64,000 nt of DNA from Synechococcales cyanobacterium C42_A2020_086. Its GTDB lineage: Bacteria > Cyanobacteriota > Cyanobacteriia > Elainellales > Elainellaceae. Positions 62,836 to 64,000 of the stretch are shown piece after piece. Where the stretch lies: the NCBI GenBank assembly GCA_015272325.1, contig JACYLU010000007.1, positions 1 through 64,000 on the forward strand, given 5' to 3'. Position 1 is the stretch's first letter, and every line of letters starts with the position of its first letter. A model generated the notes under the pieces. The model was not told the origin of the DNA. It made no database searches and worked only from the letters and a program-made list of their open reading frames with translations. A program made the position numbers and the translations under genes.

Positions 62836-64000
62836 ATGACCCACCAAGAAACCCTGACTGTCGTCGCCTCCATTCAGCCTGAGCAGATGGATGCCCTCAG
62901 AAATGTGCTGCAAACGATCCAGCAGAATGTTGAGCACAACGACCTGATTCCCTTTGCCCGGTTTCCGCAGGTGCATTTCGCCCGGTTTGTGATCATGGAG
63001 TCCGTGATCGATCCGGTCGGCGGCAGGGCGATTCCCGCTCAGCTCGCTTTCTCTAGCTGCATTGACACACCGCTGAAAACCTACCTGCGCTCGCTAGTGG
63101 AAACAGCCGGATCTGGGCTAGATCAGGTGTTTAGCCACTGCCAAGGCTATCCGTCACCCCAACAGCGCACCCCCCGCAGCCGCCTCGCCTACCTACGCCG
63201 CCACCAGAAAAAGACCCAGACCTTCTACGTCAATACTGTCGGGCGGACCGTGCAGCAGGTGCAGCAAGAAGCGGATCTGCGCGACAAGATCGAGCACTTT
63301 CTGGATCACGACCTGCCCCGAATGTCCCCGTTTGATGCTGCCTCAGTGCGGCGAGCCATTCAAAATTTCGTCAAGCAGGAACCGGCTCTGGCATGGGCGT
63401 TGACTCCGGTCGCTCGTCCTGGCTGGCTGTGGCAACTCCAGGAAAAACTGCATTTTGCAATCGGTCTGCTGCTGATTCTGCTGCTGGGGCTACTGTTTTT
63501 GCCCTTCGTGCCGCTATTCATAATTCTGCTGCGCTGGCATGAAGAAACGGCTCCCCATCCCCGGCAGAATCCCAATTTTCGCTTGAGTCAGTTTCATCGC
63601 CTGCATCTGGCACAAGACGAAGACTTTTTGAGCCAAAATCAATTTACCGTGGTTGGGTTTGTCAAGCCGGGCTGGTTTCGCTTGGCGACGCTGCGGGTCA
63701 TCCTAGAACTGGCCAATTTTGTGACGCGGCATGTGTTTAATAACGGCGATCTAGGAACGGTACCGCTGCTCAATTTGCACGGCGTCGATACAATTCACTT
63801 TGCTAACTGGGTCGTGATCGACGGCGGGCGGCGGGTGCTGTTTATGAGCAACTATGACGGCAACCTAGAAGACTACATGAATGATTTCATCAACAAAGTC
63901 GCCTGGGGATTAAACATTATTTTTGGTCATGGCATCGATTATCCCAAAACTCAATGGTTGGTGAAGGGTGGTGCCCGTGACGAGCAGGTTTACAAAGCCG
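62836..64000 (+). CDS. conserved protein of the oxidation cluster, incomplete at window end
   Basis: Open from ATG 62836 to the end of the window (388 codons visible, no stop). The first ~90 residues (VVASIQPEQMDALRNVLQTI...HFARFVIMESVID) look like a ferredoxin-like alpha/beta domain, as in dimeric heme or Dyp-type folds. A hydrophobic pair lies at ~213-235. A second such domain follows (~255-388: FTVVGFVKPGWFRLATLRVILE...IHFANWVVIDGGRRVLFMSNYDGNLEDYMNDFINKVAWGLNIIFGHG). No named family recognised. In-frame ATGs at 62800 and 62812 in the tandem repeat are alternative starts. It is downstream of the two previous genes in one probable operon. Confidence 0.65.
   Translation, partial: MTHQETLTVVASIQPEQMDALRNVLQTIQQNVEHNDLIPFARFPQVHFARFVIMESVIDPVGGRAIPAQLAFSSCIDTPLKTYLRSLVETAGSGLDQVFSHCQGYPSPQQRTPRSRLAYLRRHQKKTQTFYVNTVGRTVQQVQQEADLRDKIEHFLDHDLPRMSPFDAASVRRAIQNFVKQEPALAWALTPVARPGWLWQLQEKLHFAIGLLLILLLGLLFLPFVPLFIILLRWHEETAPHPRQNPNFRLSQFHRLHLAQDEDFLSQNQFTVVGFVKPGWFRLATLRVILELANFVTRHVFNNGDLGTVPLLNLHGVDTIHFANWVVIDGGRRVLFMSNYDGNLEDYMNDFINKVAWGLNIIFGHGIDYPKTQWLVKGGARDEQVYKA

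Overview
The window is chromosomal DNA from a cyanobacterium. The evidence is a set of lineage-typical genes: psb34 (photosystem II assembly), sqdB-sqdX (sulfolipid), a CcaA-type carboxysomal carbonic anhydrase, sphR-sphS (phosphate signalling), ebsA, glcE-glcF and an aat of cyanobacterial type. GCGATCGC (HIP1) octamers also occur. Gene content resembles Leptolyngbya-like genomes, but that placement is inference.

Layout. (1) 1-5262 is an accessory stretch: a broken Doc toxin with an intact antitoxin, a membrane DnaJ-domain protein, a membrane-anchored DUF4041/GIY-YIG protein and a decayed SDR gene. Four imperfect inverted repeats with the architecture of integron attC sites sit at the 3' ends of the genes, in the orientation expected of gene cassettes; no integrase is visible. 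(2) 5300-9782 is a polyamine ABC transporter operon potA-D-B-C on the minus strand. (3) 10440-22892 is housekeeping: PBP2, a BioD/DRTGG protein, EbsA, a BaiN-like flavoprotein, a RodZ-like protein, a pseudouridine synthase, SphS/SphR, Aat and a CPBP protease. (4) 22930-31935 holds a polysaccharide deacetylase, an SLH protein, an orphan Mo-nitrogenase C-terminal-domain protein, a lipoprotein, LapA-like and other conserved proteins, tRNA-Arg(TCT) and CcaA. (5) 31959-37902 holds a DgcN/DgcA-type pair and a methyltransferase-GT2-membrane protein trio. (6) 38765-40688 is a cobalamin riboswitch followed by hupE and a CobW GTPase, read as a cobalt uptake/delivery unit. (7) 40697-46685 holds a TPR protein, Psb34 and a CHAT-protease-like protein. 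(8) 46749-56987 holds glcE-glcF, a GT25-like gene, map, sqdB-sqdX and a GAF-GAF-PAS-cyclase. (9) 57345-64000 holds a beta-helix protein and then a divergent cluster of an alpha-dioxygenase-like heme enzyme, a catalase-fold protein and two uncharacterised conserved proteins, the last cut by the window end.

Best candidates for something undescribed: the putative oxylipin/fatty-acid oxidation cluster (58884-64000), the attC-like cassette array (217-5261) with its membrane GIY-YIG and DnaJ cargo, and a recurring pattern of short tandem duplications in intergenic regions and at gene starts. No CRISPR array, insertion sequence or prophage was recognised.
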